A stretch of DNA of 64,000 nucleotides from Augochlora pura. Lineage: Eukaryota > Arthropoda > Insecta > Hymenoptera > Halictidae. Shown here piece after piece: positions 47,901-61,560 of this stretch; the stretch's first letter is position 1; the number at the start of each line of letters is the position of its first letter. The stretch covers positions 19,147,714 through 19,211,713 of the forward strand of contig NC_135777.1 in NCBI RefSeq assembly GCF_028453695.1, read 5' to 3'. The notes below the pieces were generated by a model that searched no databases, had not been told where the DNA came from, and was given only the letters and a program-made list of their open reading frames with translations. Both the position numbers and the translations under genes were made by a program.

Positions 47901-50900
47901 CGTTGGCATGTATATGTTGAGACTTAAAGAATAAGTGAATTTATTTGGTAATTCTATAAAAGCATTTATGACAAAATTGAGTAGATCTAATTTACAATAG
48001 TATACACATTAAAGTGATTTTGAAATGTCGATATATTATTTTTAATTTACTGAAATTAATAAAGAAATAATGCTATTGTGGTGACAATCTTAAGTGAGTC
48101 ACCCCTTATATTAATTTAGAAAAATTAATATATGTATTAAGCTTACATTGTCTACAACTAATTCTATATTTAACAAGTCATCGAGAAAATCGAAATCAAC
48201 GTCGCAGCTGCATCAACATCGCTTCAACCGTACCACAACAGGGTCAAACAACTTCATCCCCCGAAGCCATCACGAACTTCAACTCTAAGAAAAGCCTTGA
48301 AGAACGGCTGAAGTTGTACTTCACAATTCCGTAGCCACCTACAAAATTCCGCCGGTTCTCCGTGCATCCAGCAGGGATAGCGTGCCAACGAAACCGGTAC
48401 CGATCGCGATAGATCGATTGTCGTGTCGCTGGTCCGTTTTCCGTTTGTGTAGCCCCAGCGAGCGTCGACCTCGTTCAGCCTCGTGGCTTCGATCGGGGCT
48501 GCGTGGTACCTGCTCTCCGCGGACGTCACCGGGCTCCGACAAGAGAAAAGAGGAGCCGTGACTAAGTCACGGAACATCCGTGAGTCACGAGAGCACGCCG
48601 GGTCACCGTGTACCCGTCGGTTCCCGGAGGGGGGGCCGAAGAATAGACGTCGTTAGGCGCGGCTGAAGAGGTCCGACCTGGAGCTTTAAAGCGCCACTTA
48701 ACCCTCGGTCCGCTGTTGCGCCGCGCCGCCCTTGCGTTTCCCGCGTGAAAACGGCCAGAAACGTCAGCTGGCGGATCGATCACGTCCACCGGAAACCGAG
48801 TCCCCAATCATTTCCAGCACGAACCTCTCCTCCACCTTTGTTCCTCTCCGTCCGAGCAGAGCCCGGCGATTATCCAAGGACACCTAGCTCTTGATATCGG
48901 TCCGTTCGCGTCGAGCACCCGAATGCACTTTTCGTCGCAACCTTGACCCTCGATCGACCCCTTCAACCGCCGTTCGAAGAACGCTTTTTCCTCGGTCAGA
49001 CTTTTTAGCGGCTCTTGATCGAAAGCTTGAAGACGTTCTCCCGAAGGGTCGCTTCGCTTTTGATTTAGCCTATAATTATAGTTATAATTATAGATGACGA
49101 TCAATGATGTAGTCATATTACGAATCGCGACGCGCTCGTTTCAACTCATTGAAGCGATTAAAAAGGACGAACACTTCTAGTTGACTTCTGATTTTTTACA
49201 ATCGGCGCAGAGAAGTTTCGTTTTGCGTAAAGATCCACGGTCTAGTTGTAGTGGATGCGTATTCGGGTAACCAGGTCAGAGAAGTCGGAATAACTATGAT
49301 GTACAAAGTTTGAATCATTCTTGGTTACACAAGGTTTAATGCGCGATCACGATAAGTATACTTCCGCTGGATTCAAATGCGCAATTCGTTCTTTTTCTAT
49401 CACGAAAGGATTTTGAGTAACGCGCAGATTCAGCAATTACCGTAATCCTGTGCATGCATTTCCAAGGATTTAAAGGAACATTACTTAAAACGTGCTACTT
49501 GTTGATTTTCCGGAATATTTGGCTTCTGAAACATTCCATTCGAGTGCCCAGCAGTAATCGGCCAGCATATTAATGTTCCATATGCAAACAAATGTTAAAC
49601 TCTATTGCTGTTTCATTTGAAATTGCGAGTTTCGGTGACTCAAAGTGTAATTGCATAGAAATGATAAGAAATAGTGGATATAGAAGTTGGATTCAGCGAG
49701 GAAAAATGCGTAAAAATCAGCGTCAATATTTTTCGTAATTAAAATCGCGATTATCAGTGTAATCAGCCATATCCAAGCATCTGTGATGTATGATGTAAAT
49801 CCTTCATATTTATTTATTAGATTAATAAGAACTGTCACCTAAAATAACTCATTTTGATTTAATAAGAAATTGTGTCGACAAATCTCGTCACCTAAAATTA
49901 ATTCAAAATTAATTTAATCGCTACCAAGTGTCGATTAGGTTAAGATCCTGCAATTTGATTGTATCACTATAGAATTATAGTACCTCCTTGGACACATTAA
50001 TTATCCATCGAACAGTCCGTTAAACGCTAAAGAATTTACCGATACGTACATAAGCATTTTACGGAGCCATTCATCCTTTACGACGACGTATCTCGGCTCA
50101 TCGGAAGCGAGTTAAGATTGCGTTATGGTTCAAACAGGGTTTTTATCGATTTCCTACGATATCGTATCGAATGGCGGCAGAAGTCTCGAGTTTCTATTGA
50201 CTTTTCCTCAGTAGTCTACCCGTCCGCGAACGTCAAACCAGAAGGTGTTCCATCGCCCGAGGGAAGCCTCGCCGTTTCATAATCGATAAGAGGGGGATCC
50301 CACGCTTCCCTCCTATTTATAGGCCGCGTGTCGATATCCGCGGCATTAAATTCGCCAACGGGCTTAATCATCAGCCTCGAGGAAATAATGGACCCGATTT
50401 CACGGTGCTAAGACCGAGCCGGCTATAGCTGGCTTGGCTTGGCTTGGCTGGCGCAGTGGAGCCGCTCCATGGAACTTCGCGAAGCTGTTGCTTCTACATC
50501 CATCACGGCCGCTCGGCTATTACAAAATTTAATTAAGTGAACGTTAATTTATACGCCGCCCGAGAGAGTTTACATAAAAACTTGGACGCTCAAGCTCCGT
50601 GTAATTCTCCTTTGCCGTGCTTGCCGAGCTGTGGATTCGACACGCGTTTATAAGCCGCGTCGAACAACAGCTTGCGATCTTTCCGTTCCCTGCAGAGACT
50701 GGCTTTTGACTTTCGATGATACAGTGGTTTTATTATTAGTCTGCCGATCTTTATGCAAATAAGAATTTATAGTTTTTTAATGGCAGTAATGCTAGATTAC
50801 TTTTAAATTCCGTTTTGCACGCATATTGTTCTGTGTCTTGTTTATCCATTTTCGCTATAAGCTATGAAATTTATTTATTAAAAATCTAGAGACGTCTTGT

Positions 50901-51427
50901 AGACGCCATTTTGTTTTTTCCTATAATTTCTGTCACATTTTATTAACTAATTAGCAATTGTCTTAACGACGTTTTAAATGTTGAAGATAAGTATAGAAAA
51001 TACTTTTTATTTCAATGACCATTCAATTGAACTATGGCGCTCGCCTAATATCATTTAATACAACATTATCGTTCATTCCAAAATTATTCGCACCGAACCT
51101 GTCGTCTCATCGGTATTCCCGACGAATTTTCCAAACAACCTCTCGCGACATTTTTCTGACGTTCGGCACTCGGTGGAAGAAGTTGTCGCGCGGAACGGCC
51201 AGCGCGAAGCCAGTCAGCTGACTTTGGGAGGCAGCGCGCGGGGACGCCGGCGCGCTTATAGAGAGGTCTGGGTTAAGTGGGGACAAAGGGGGTCGACGAA
51301 AGCGCGCGCCAGCACAGGAAGGTAGGGAATTTTCAAGCGTTTAATATTCGTTTCAATTAGTCTCTCAAACCACAATTCCGCTTGCCGCGCAAAATTAATT
51401 AGATTCTTCGCGAGCCGTGGGCGGAGA

Positions 51428-51455
51428 GGGGGGAGGGGGGAGGGGGGCGGGGGGG
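51428..51455 (+). other. Strong G-quadruplex motif
   Basis: Four G-tracts of 6, 6, 6 and 7 bases separated by A, A and C. This is the clearest quadruplex pattern in the window. It lies in a purine-rich stretch (51420-51480). Confidence 0.8.
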
Positions 51456-54054
51456 AGCCGGAAGAAAAGAGGAGGGGGGGCTGGCACCAGGGGGGTCCTC
51501 GATCTCATTAAAAAAGAGTGTGCCGTACGAGGCGACGGAGGGGGGAGGGGAGGAGAACGCGCGCGACGCACGTTCCCTCGGTCGCGCGCGTCCCAGATTA
51601 TCGGCAGAGAAATTCGCGAACGGGCTCTCCGTTGAAATTGCGATTCGTCTTTCCATGCGGATTTAATTACGCCGCGGGGACCATTAAAACAGTAACCCGG
51701 CGGGCCCCCCTCCGAGTGGGAGGCTACGGCGCGCGTCTCGTCGACGATCCCGGCCCGGCCTGAACAACAAACTTCGAGCCCGGAATTTTTATATGTCCGC
51801 TCTGTATCACGGCCGCGTTACGTTCGAGGATTATAATCCGGGCTTCCAATTACGGGCAGCTGGGAAGAGCTGGAGGGCGGGGGAGGTGGGGGGGGGGGGG
51901 CGAGAGAAATGAAGGGAGCGTTAAAGCTCGTCGCGTTGTAAAAGTACGGTCAAGGACCCGGCCGTTTTCGTCCGCACGATAAAACCCGAACGTAGCCGGG
52001 TTTTTGGCCAACGGAGAAAACACAGAGCACCGCTCGATGGAAAACCCGGGCGTCCGGCTACGTTCGATACTTCGCCACGGCTAAGTAACACCGACTCGAA
52101 AGCCATTTACTTTTTAGACACGCCGTCTGCATTTACTTAATCTGGATTAGCTTTATTAGCAGGCCCGGCGTCCCCGGACTCTTTACATTGCATTAAAACG
52201 GCCGGATTCGCCGCGCGAAATCTAATTTTATCAGCCGCCTCTACCTTCTTCGCTCCATCGTTTGTTATTCTTCAGCTGGCCCGGCTGTTGCGACTTCTTT
52301 GAGAAGCGCGTCGGTCATTGTAATTATACTACTCCGTACGTTTGATTTTCTTTATATTTTTCTTTGGACGTGATACTTTTATAAAGCATACAATTTAATG
52401 ATGAACGTCAAAGGATATTGTTGCGAGCTTCGTTGGCTCCGCGCGTTACACGACGCGGTATTTTATTCTTAGTATGCATCATTAACATTTGTCGGCTACA
52501 TCTTTTACGAAAAAGGTCTTTTTATAGTATCAGACATTGTTCCCCATGGAACTATTTTATTTAGCAAAAATTTAAGTAATGTAAGAGCCGAATAATATAA
52601 CTTATTCAATTGTTACACAGATCATTAAATTACAGGCTCGAAACGGTCGCAATAAGATGTACGGCTTTGATGTCGTTCGTACGTCAATGCTCGTCGTCAA
52701 AGGGTTGGAGCACCCAATTAGAAAATTACAAAGTCCATTTGGCGCTCACGCTCTCGAGCGATCGCGCTATAACGCTGTTCGCGGCGTGTAGCGCGAGAAA
52801 CGAATGTGCGCGTATAAAGCAGTCGAGATGACCCTCGGGAGAAACATAGTCAAAGAAGATAATTAGACGTTTCAGCTTGTACATCAAGAAAAGTTAGCAC
52901 GAGAGCGTGTGCACGCGGAGAGCGGCAACGCGCGATGTCCCTCGCGGGACTGTACCGTTCTAAACACCGCGCGAGAATGAAAAATGTTTCCGCGGCGGCC
53001 GTTTTACGACGGAGGAACCTGCGAGCTTAACGCGTTTCGAAATTTCCCGACCAGCCGAGGAAACGGCCGCAGCTGGATTCGCAGCGATGTTTCATCAACT
53101 TTTAATTCGATTAACGAGCGACGGAGTTCCCCTCGGCTCATCGCGCCCCGAAAACACCGCCTCGTAAAACGCGGGGACGCAGCAGCCTTATCATCGCGTT
53201 GCCGGTCGCAATAAAACGCTTCCAGGAATAGAAACGGGTCTTCCTTCGCGCGGCTAAAGTATCTGGAGGACATTTACGGAATTAGATAGAAACGAGCGTG
53301 GCAACGGGCCGCGCGGATCGTTTCCAGCCACCGGGGACACCGCGCAAAGATAGAACCCGCGGGGACGACGCCGTTAGCCGTCGCACGGTCTCCGGGTGCA
53401 GCTTCGATGGAAATGCAAATGCGTCATGAGCCGAAACGCTGACCGAGAAATTGCCGCGACGCGACGTCGTGTAATTTACTCGGTAAGCACCGGGAGAGAG
53501 GGAGCCTCGAGGATGTGACACGCTCCGGGCCGCTACGACGGAAGAAAACGCTGTTCGACGAACCGCGCTCGCGCGCGCTGATCCCGGGGAGAGAACGTTA
53601 TTATCCCGCCCTGCTCTTAGACTCTGCCAATATTCATTTGGGAAGAGGCTTGACCCCGAAAGACTCTCCTCTAATTAGCCTGGTAATGTTACCGCGCCGG
53701 TAATGGGCCGTGTGCATGAAGCCCGGCAAAAGCTTTTACTGGTTAACTCCTTTTTAGGAGTTAATATTCGCCGATACTCTTCGCATCGGGATTTCGGCGG
53801 GTTTGCGAAAGATTTTTCTGGTTAATGAGAGAGGATGATGTGATTACTGGAGTTTACTGAACGCGTCTGCTCGAGGATCATACCGTTTGCTGTTGCTTCT
53901 GAATAGTTAGTATATCTTTATCCATCGTAACATGGTCGTGAACACCTTCATTCATGGTGATTGGGTTACGTAGAGACGACTACAAAGCTGTCCGTCTACC
54001 TTTGGAAACTGTACTACGATTCAATGGTTTTGAACTTGCTGTGAAACATGATAT

Positions 54055-54134
54055 TATAATTATATTTATAATGTTGTAATTATATTTATACTATTATAAT
54101 TATGTTTATAATATTATAATTATATTAATTAATT
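54055..54134. repeat. 20-bp AT-rich tandem repeat, four units
   Basis: Units at 54055, 54075, 54095 and 54115 follow the form TATAATTATATTTATAATAT with a few substitutions. The fourth unit is the most degraded. Confidence 0.85.
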
Positions 54135-54624
54135 CAATGAAATAGTACATTGGAGGCAACGTACTGATAGTAGACCAGAAAAGTGTTCTCAGTTTCTTCA
54201 ATTGTGTGAAGTCGTTTAGAGTGAAATTATTATCTGTATTGCCACGTATTATTTTATTACCATTTCACTCTACTCAACAATGCTTGAAACAGCAAATGAG
54301 AAACAAAGAGCTCTATCAAGCGACATAATGAACACACTTTATGAATATACGACAAACATGCGTTAAATCGACAACTATAGAACGACGAATAGAATTTACC
54401 AATCTACATCGTTCTCCGCTTACAAAAATAATTTATGTTAAAATCTGAATTTGAATTCGCTAACCGCTAAACGAAATTCCGCGACTTAACCCCCGATTTT
54501 AAAAGAGCCGGACCGCGAACAGTAGGCGCAAAAAATTAATGGTATCGCTAATCCGAGTAAAAAGCGTAACCCCGACGGAATTATGTATTCCGACTGGCCA
54601 AAGGGCGGGCGATGGCCGAAGTTC

Positions 54625-54645
54625 CGCGGCGGCGGCGGCGGCGGC
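54625..54645. repeat. (CGG)7 trinucleotide array
   Basis: About seven uninterrupted CGG units in a GC-rich patch. Confidence 0.9.
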
Positions 54646-56688
54646 CCTTAGTCACCGCGAATAATTAATTATCTGCGACAGGAAGCCCGCGATTCGAACC
54701 GTGTATTTTTACTCCGAGTCGCGTCGCCGACGAACAACCGTGCACCACCGTCACCCGATGGCATTATTCATCCACCGGTGACGTTTCCGTGCCATTCGCG
54801 CCGGCCGCCCGCTAATGATCTGTTACACGGTAATCTCGCTTGTAAACAGACCGGTCTACCTGGCCATTATTTAACGACGGAGCGAAGAAGGGTCTCCGCA
54901 GCCTAATCTCCATCGTTGACAAACCACCCGAAATTTCTGGGCTCACTGCGAAACTATCTTTTCTTTAGTAGGGTGCTATTGTCCTATACCGTGGTATACA
55001 TATTATATATGTATCGGAGCATCAAATGTTTAGAGATGGTAATATTTTTAATGTATCACTGTGAAGCGTATAATTAGGAAAAGCTATTGTAACATCGCTA
55101 CTATAGTTATAGGTTATGTAGATGAACGACAAAGGATATTTTTAGATTTTGTGCTTCCTCCTTTAATGTATGCTAAATTATTGTAATAATATAATTTAAT
55201 ATGATATAATGTAATGTAATATAATATAATATTCTTATTAAGCAAATGTAGCCAAATATCGGAAAATTATCGAGACTCGCAGGACACGAGTTAAAAATAA
55301 TGCCATTATTCTCCAATTTCCCATTTTCAAATTGACAGTTATGATAGCATGTTCCAATCCAGCAGTCTCGAGAGGAATACACTCTTTAATACCGATTTTC
55401 ATAAAAATCGTACGAAGCCATGAATATGGGACAGCATTTCGAGAAAAGGTAGGGTCGCGCGACGTGTCTCGGGATGACGTCAACCGATCCTCGGAACCGG
55501 GTCAAAGATCTCGGTCCGAGGGAGAGACCAGATCTCCCCCACGTGGCACCGTCATCGATCCCGCCGTACGATTTCCATGGTTCTTCACGCGGGATCGTTA
55601 GATTTATCGTTTCTCGTTTCGCGCCGTAGGTACCGACTGGAAATTATTTCACGCCTCGTTCCGTTCACGACCACCGCGCTCGCCCGAGCGGATCCTATGG
55701 ACGCCCCCGTTTTGTTCTGGTCCGTAGGAACATGGCCGATCACCCGCTCGTAAATTGTTAAACGAATATTCGGGCTCGAACCGATCGCTGTCCACATTAT
55801 GTTCATTACCGGTGATTTAGAGGACCCGCGGGCTACCGGTGTTCGACGTCAGCTCTTCGACGCTGTCTATTGGAACGCATCGCTCAGACAAATGTTTGCG
55901 CTTTGGCTGACGAAAGTTTATACATTTTTATACGTTCTTCGCCATATTTGTCATTTTTACTCTTTAATTTGGATCACTGAAGTTTACTCGTGCTTTACTG
56001 GATTTAAAAGAGTGTATTATATTTTTCTGTATTTTCGTGGCGAATTTTATGTAAAAGCGAATCCTTGCGTATGGTTGAAATTTTTTATAAAAATATATTT
56101 TATATAGTTAAAGAAGTTTTAAGGCGACATGAAAGTAAAACTGTGCTATTATACATGAATATTAAATCAGCTAAATTATATATTTATGGGCTAACTTCTT
56201 TCCAGAATCAAATTCCAACTCTGACGCGATTCAATTCTCAAAACATGAACAACCCAATTTTCCGGTCAGCTAACAAATCTTATAATCTTATCCGCATAAA
56301 AATATACTTCCGGAAAATCATCTTTCTAAAGAAAGCTAAAGCACCTCGTTCGCGTGCGCATGATCGAACAGCTAATAGAAAAGTAACGATAAGACAAAGC
56401 GAAAAGCCCCGCAGCGTTAAGCGGCGTTGACTTTTACCGCCTCCGCGTTTAATCAAGCGGATTGATCAGTCAGCGGAGCAAACTTAATATTTTTAATCCC
56501 GCCATCGCGGACCGTAAAAAAAAACTCATCGAGAACGGCAACTAGGGTTGCTTCCGCTGCCGTCGAATCCGGAGATTCCCCAGCCCGACCGAAAATTAGG
56601 GGTTGCTAGAGACAGTATTTCTCCCCCTCTGAAACGTTCGATGGTAGGGACCGAAACGTAATTTGCAACGCCTCCGACGACGGTTCGC

Positions 56689-56788
56689 NNNNNNNNNNNN
56701 NNNNNNNNNNNNNNNNNNNNNNNNNNNNNNNNNNNNNNNNNNNNNNNNNNNNNNNNNNNNNNNNNNNNNNNNNNNNNNNNNNNNNNNN
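56689..56788. other. Assembly gap, 100 N
   Basis: Exactly 100 N, the usual placeholder for a gap of unknown size. Reading frames across it cannot be trusted. Confidence 0.99.
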
Positions 56789-57052
56789 CCCCAGCTTTTT
56801 AGGAGACGATGAAGCGATGGTCTCCATCGAATTCTCCCTCGCAATATCGGCAAGAAATATTTGATTCATGGTTTTCCATGCGAGTGAACAATTTCTGTCG
56901 GCGATAACGATATTGAGCAATTGTAATTGTGCCTCGTGTTCTATTCTCGAGGTAACGTGGATTACTTTATCGTAAAGATTCGCTGATCTTTGTCTATTAA
57001 AGTCCAGGAGAACGCCTGTATCGATTGCAATTAATAAATTTGCGGCCGGCAA
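56789..57052 (-). other. Open frame of 88 codons ending at the gap, possible exon fragment
   Basis: The minus strand is open from 57052 to the gap edge with a protein-like mix, including segments such as LYDKVIHVTSRIEHEAQLQL and AWKTMNQIFLADIARENSM. No ATG begins the frame; the first Met is well inside. If real it is an internal exon or a transposon fragment cut by the gap. I recognise no family. Chance is a serious alternative because similar lengths occur elsewhere in this window. Confidence 0.2.
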
Positions 57053-57311
57053 ATCTTTTTTAATAATGAGTAGTGGCGAAAATAATTAAATTTTAAAGCT
57101 GGTAGCTGCAAACTTGTACCCTTAAAGCAATGATAAAAATAATAAAATATGTTTTGAAATATCAATGTCACAATTATTTATTTATTAAAATGAAAAAATT
57201 TTTTTATTGGTATATTTGCCACACTTACTTTAATAGAATTCCAAATGACGTGAATTCGCGTCAGCGGCAACCAGGAATAGAATTTAAAATGTATTCGCGT
57301 CAGCGGTCGCG

Positions 57312-57357
57312 AATGTCTTAAGGACATTTCATTAAAGGCGCTTTAATTTAGCGCCTT
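57312..57357. repeat. Two adjacent hairpin-forming inverted repeats
   Basis: AATGTC/GACATT is followed at once by AAGGCGCT (57335-57342) and AGCGCCTT (57350-57357) around a 7-base loop. Just upstream, the 14-mer ATTCGCGTCAGCGG occurs twice, about 42 bp apart. The stem does not match the histone 3' stem-loop consensus. Confidence 0.55.
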
Positions 57358-60300
57358 ATAATAGCCTATTTACCTCGTTGCGACCTGAAGAAATCTTCAA
57401 GTAAAGAAAATAAATTTTAAAAGATGATGACTGTAAACACGAATTATCATAATTAATTACAATATTACAAGTTCGAAGCGAGATACGATTGAAAAGGAAA
57501 GATCCGGGTACCAGTATGAAATGCGGCCGGTCAATCCCTGACACCTACATAGTAGCCTTTATCGCGAATTGGAAATTCCACTTATCTTATCAGCAATCAT
57601 AATATCAGCATTTGTTTGAATTAGATTAGTGCGCAAGAAGTGTCCATGGTTTTATTAAATCGCGATTTATTGAATTCGATTAATACACTTCATCGGTAGG
57701 AAAGCCCTCTTGCTAACAAAATGTGCTCTTTTATATTTACCAAATTTCCACTGCGAAAAAGCGTTGAACAGTTTAATAACAATGTACTTTTCAATAGAAT
57801 TTTCATTTTACATTCATACAAGAAATCACGTCGATGTGTTCACATTTTTGCATCATTCCTGTCATTAATATTTTACAATATCTTATTTCGTATGAACAGT
57901 GCTTTAAAAAATAATTAACGCTAAATTAACATGTTATAATAAAAATGACAATATGAAATTTAATGATAAATTTCGCCACTTTTATCTGCGCTTGCATTAA
58001 TTTATTCAGTCATTCCCATGAAGTAGTTTTCGTAATTTTACCGATTCTAAAACAAAAGTTGTTAACACATTCATTTTAACTGGTATTGCAGATTTAATGT
58101 TAACGATATTAGTATTATATATTCTTACATACAAACAAATTAATTTCTACAATCTCATTGCTAGACTGCAGATTCGATGCATTCGTGAGAAAAATAAATA
58201 GCTTAAACGCGAAACAGTAAAGGACATTTAAAGAGCCCACGAACACCATTGCATTCCCATCGACTCGTTAAACTTCTTAACGAGAAAAATGAATTCGTAC
58301 GTAGCCGCTGCGCAGTTAACACAGATAGTTTTTTCGCCGCATAAAAATCCGCGGTCTACCCGTTACGGAACCATTTCCATACTGTCCTTAATTCCGCGTA
58401 ACCATTGAATACTCAAGCAAAGAGAACGCGAGCCGAACGAAACCGGCCGTCCGACACACAAATCACGTCGCAGATTCAACGACTAACCAAAATAATAACG
58501 GCTTGTTCTTGCGAGGGCGGGCGCTCCCAAACAATGAAACAGTGGAGAATCCTAGCTCCCGATAGTTAAGCGTCCGATCGTTTATCACCGGTTTCCCGAA
58601 CGGAGGACAAAATATCTGGGAATAATCCAGGCGGTTTTATCGCGACGCGCTGGCTCGGCTCGCTCTCGCTCGACCAGGCAACCCCGCAGATTTGTAGGGC
58701 TTATTCCAGCCCTCGGCCATCGTCTTTGCCGGATATGGGTATAGCGAGCCCCGTGATTTCGGGTCTACGCCCGCGCCACCCTCTTGCACTCTTGCTCTCT
58801 ACAGCAGCGGTGCTTCACAGTGCTCTCGAAGGGGCGCGAGGGGAGTCGATCGGACATTATTGCGTCGCAGGGCCGTACGCAGCCTGCCTCCTGCATACGT
58901 CTCCTACGTATGCGTGCGTATATGTATGCGTGTATATTGTACCTATGCGCACATATATATCCGTGTGTGTGCACCGTGAATTTCCCCTCGGCACCGATAC
59001 GGTACACAAACGAATCGGCGGTGCTCGGTGCCGCGCACGAAACACGATTACACGATGATGAATCGTGCCCGGGCAAATAATGTAGTCGCGTGTCCATTAG
59101 AATGTCGGTCGCTAACGGAAACCCAGTTACGGTCCGGCAAGTGTGTGACAAATAAAAATAGCCGGAGCGATGGGCCCCCCCGTACGGCTCTCGGTTTTCA
59201 ACCGTGGAACTTGTAAATCCGGTACCGGCTGAAATTCGTAGGAAAATATTACGTCGTCCTTACTGCCGTAGGAGCGCTTTCCGCCGTTGGCCGGATTCGA
59301 CTTTCCCTTTGTTTCGTCGGGCTGCACGCGCGCCCGGCCAGGCAGGCACACACGCGGCGCGGCGCGCTCGCGTGCTAAGCCCTCTCCGCTCTTTTATTGC
59401 TGTATTGATTAATGCGCTCTATCAGCTCTGAAAGTCCCCATTCTGTCATTGTTCGCGATGAATCACGAGCGACACGGCAGGAGCTGAACGATAATTAATT
59501 GTTGCATAATGTATCGCCTTTCTCGTGCGCGACTCGAGGCGAAGGGAAAGATACCTGTCCTCCGCGGCGAGTTCAGAGACATTAGCGCACGATCGATCGA
59601 TGTTCGTTGTAAGAAGGATCTTTCGTTATACTGAACGCACGTGGGTTTCTAATGTCGGATATTCGGTTTGTTAGTTTTCTCGTAAATGCATAAAATTCGA
59701 AACCCGAGTCTGAAGGATTTTTTTCTGAAGCAGTTTTTCAGGTTCAGTTTTAGAACTTTTCCTTGCTTTTGGGGTTTTGGACTCTGTCAACTTGAAAGTT
59801 TCTTCTTCAATGCTATTTCGTTTTTTAATATTCTCAAGGGATGTGGATATCGTACAGTTGAATCTCAATTAACTCAGCCTATGATACCTGAATTCTTTAT
59901 TATCTATGCACGTCGTACATGCATAAAAATCGACCCACGATGACCAGCAGACAATATTATTTATCGTATAAAACAACAATGATTTAATTTAAAAATTTAA
60001 CTATATAACTATTCTATTATTCAAATATCTTCTTAGATAATTCTTACAAGAATCGGAGTTGAAGTATACGTTTTCTCCCTGTGTTTTCCAATTCACTACA
60101 CCGAATCATCTACTAGAATAGTACACATAAAATTCGGCAAATATTTCTGTCTCGTGAAATTACCGATGACGAAGAGGTTTCAATGAACAGTGAAGAAAAT
60201 AGTAAAATAAATATTTAATACTATCGAATGAGCAACGCTCGGCGTCTAACAATACGCTTAGACCCGTCTTCCCCTGAATCGCGATATCGACGGAAAATAT

Positions 60301-61289
60301 GTATCCCCGGAGGCGGTCCCCGAGGAAACCCGCCCGGTTTCCCATAACTCATCCGTTCACAAAAAGCAGTCGCATTAACATCACGGGCGAGGATCGCTAC
60401 CGGTGACACCATAACCTAGCCCAGACGGCCAAGGATCGACGGGGGCAAAAGGTTTCAATCGGCGAACCGATAAGCAGGGCCGTTTAATGCGGGCATTGTT
60501 CGGCGGCTTTTTTTTTCACCGGGAAAAACTCCTCGACGGGTCCCGTTAAACGCTCCTTTCCCCGAGGCCGGGAGATCACGCAGCGAAGAAGCCTATCCGC
60601 GGTCGTCCCACCGTCGGGTCCTCGCCCCCGTGTTAATCCTGGCCGCATTGTGGGACGCGGGCGACGGACGCGCGCGCGCGGCTCCTTCTAAAGTGGCGGG
60701 AAAGTGCGTCGGGACGAAAATTTTAATTCGTCTTTGTCCACCGTGCCACGAAACCTTCGCCATTGTTCGTCGCATAAAAGCACCATCAGATAGCGGAGTA
60801 TATACGGACCACCGTGGGATATCGACCGTCTCCGCTCGCGGCGGCTGTGCGTGTGATTTTCGTGCGTGTGCCGACACCGCCGACCCGGCTCCCCCGCCGA
60901 CACAGAGACGCGGGAAGGTATCATCCTGATGGCGACGGTTCGTCCTGGGCGAATACTAGCGATGGGAGCTGGTCGCAATCACCGCTTTACCCTCATTATC
61001 CACCGACTTTTACGGCACTTTCCGTCCCACGCGTTCTCTTTTAAAGAGACAATATGGTTGGGCAATTTATTTAACAATCTAATTAATAATTTCCGCAAAC
61101 TGTTAATTGCTAATGTACAGAGTTTATTCCTTGTTCGATGAACTCTACAGGATTCTTTTTTAAGTAGCACTTATGAGATAGAATAGGGAGTGTTATAGAT
61201 TTTCTAATTTCTTAATCTAAACAATATGACGCTAGTAGAATGTATTAATTATTATGTACGAGTACCGTGGATAATACACACTCTTGATC

Positions 61290-61560
61290 GACATGAGTAA
61301 AATAAATACAAGGCAATAAAGACATTTAAAATAATCGTGTAACAGAAAATATAGCAAATCCGTTTTGAAGACTATTTAAAGTACAATGCACAAGACAATT
61401 ACAGATTTTAAAACACACAAAAATAAGTACCTCAGAAACGACAAAATAAGAACAGTTAAAAATTAAAATATACATATAAAACGAAAAGTACACAAATCTC
61501 GTAATTGAAAAAAATTATAAAGTAATAAAGACGCTTAAGAAATTACATAATCTGTTAGTA
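61290..61560. other. A-rich, strand-skewed block
   Basis: Counted by hand from 61321 to 61500 the plus strand has about 93 A against 41 T. No long frame is present. It could be the decayed tail region of a retroposed sequence, or a transcribed low-complexity stretch. Confidence 0.45.

Larger units (their letters stand above)
40641..56688. other. Non-coding stretch, no supported gene
   Basis: No supported exon seen. Contents listed separately: 14-bp duplication (40804), 12-bp tandem repeat (41585), C-tract cluster (43648), poly-G (44942), G-quadruplex motif (51428), 20-bp AT tandem repeat (54055) and CGG array (54625). Minor items: (GGCTT)3 at 50431-50445 and a GA tract near 42104-42123. GC-rich patches (about 40600-41080, 43200-43560, 44370-45110, 46010-46620, 48340-49030, 51180-52080, 52900-53720) carry overlapping frames on both strands. 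Confidence 0.6.

Noticed and set aside
54685..54705. tRNA B-box-like GGTTCGAATC on the minus strand
   Set aside because: The flanking bases do not form a five-pair T-stem, and no acceptor, D or anticodon arm can be placed.
57335..57357. Histone-type 3' stem-loop
   Set aside because: Stem AAGGCGCT and the 7-base loop do not match the conserved histone stem-loop, and no histone frame is nearby.
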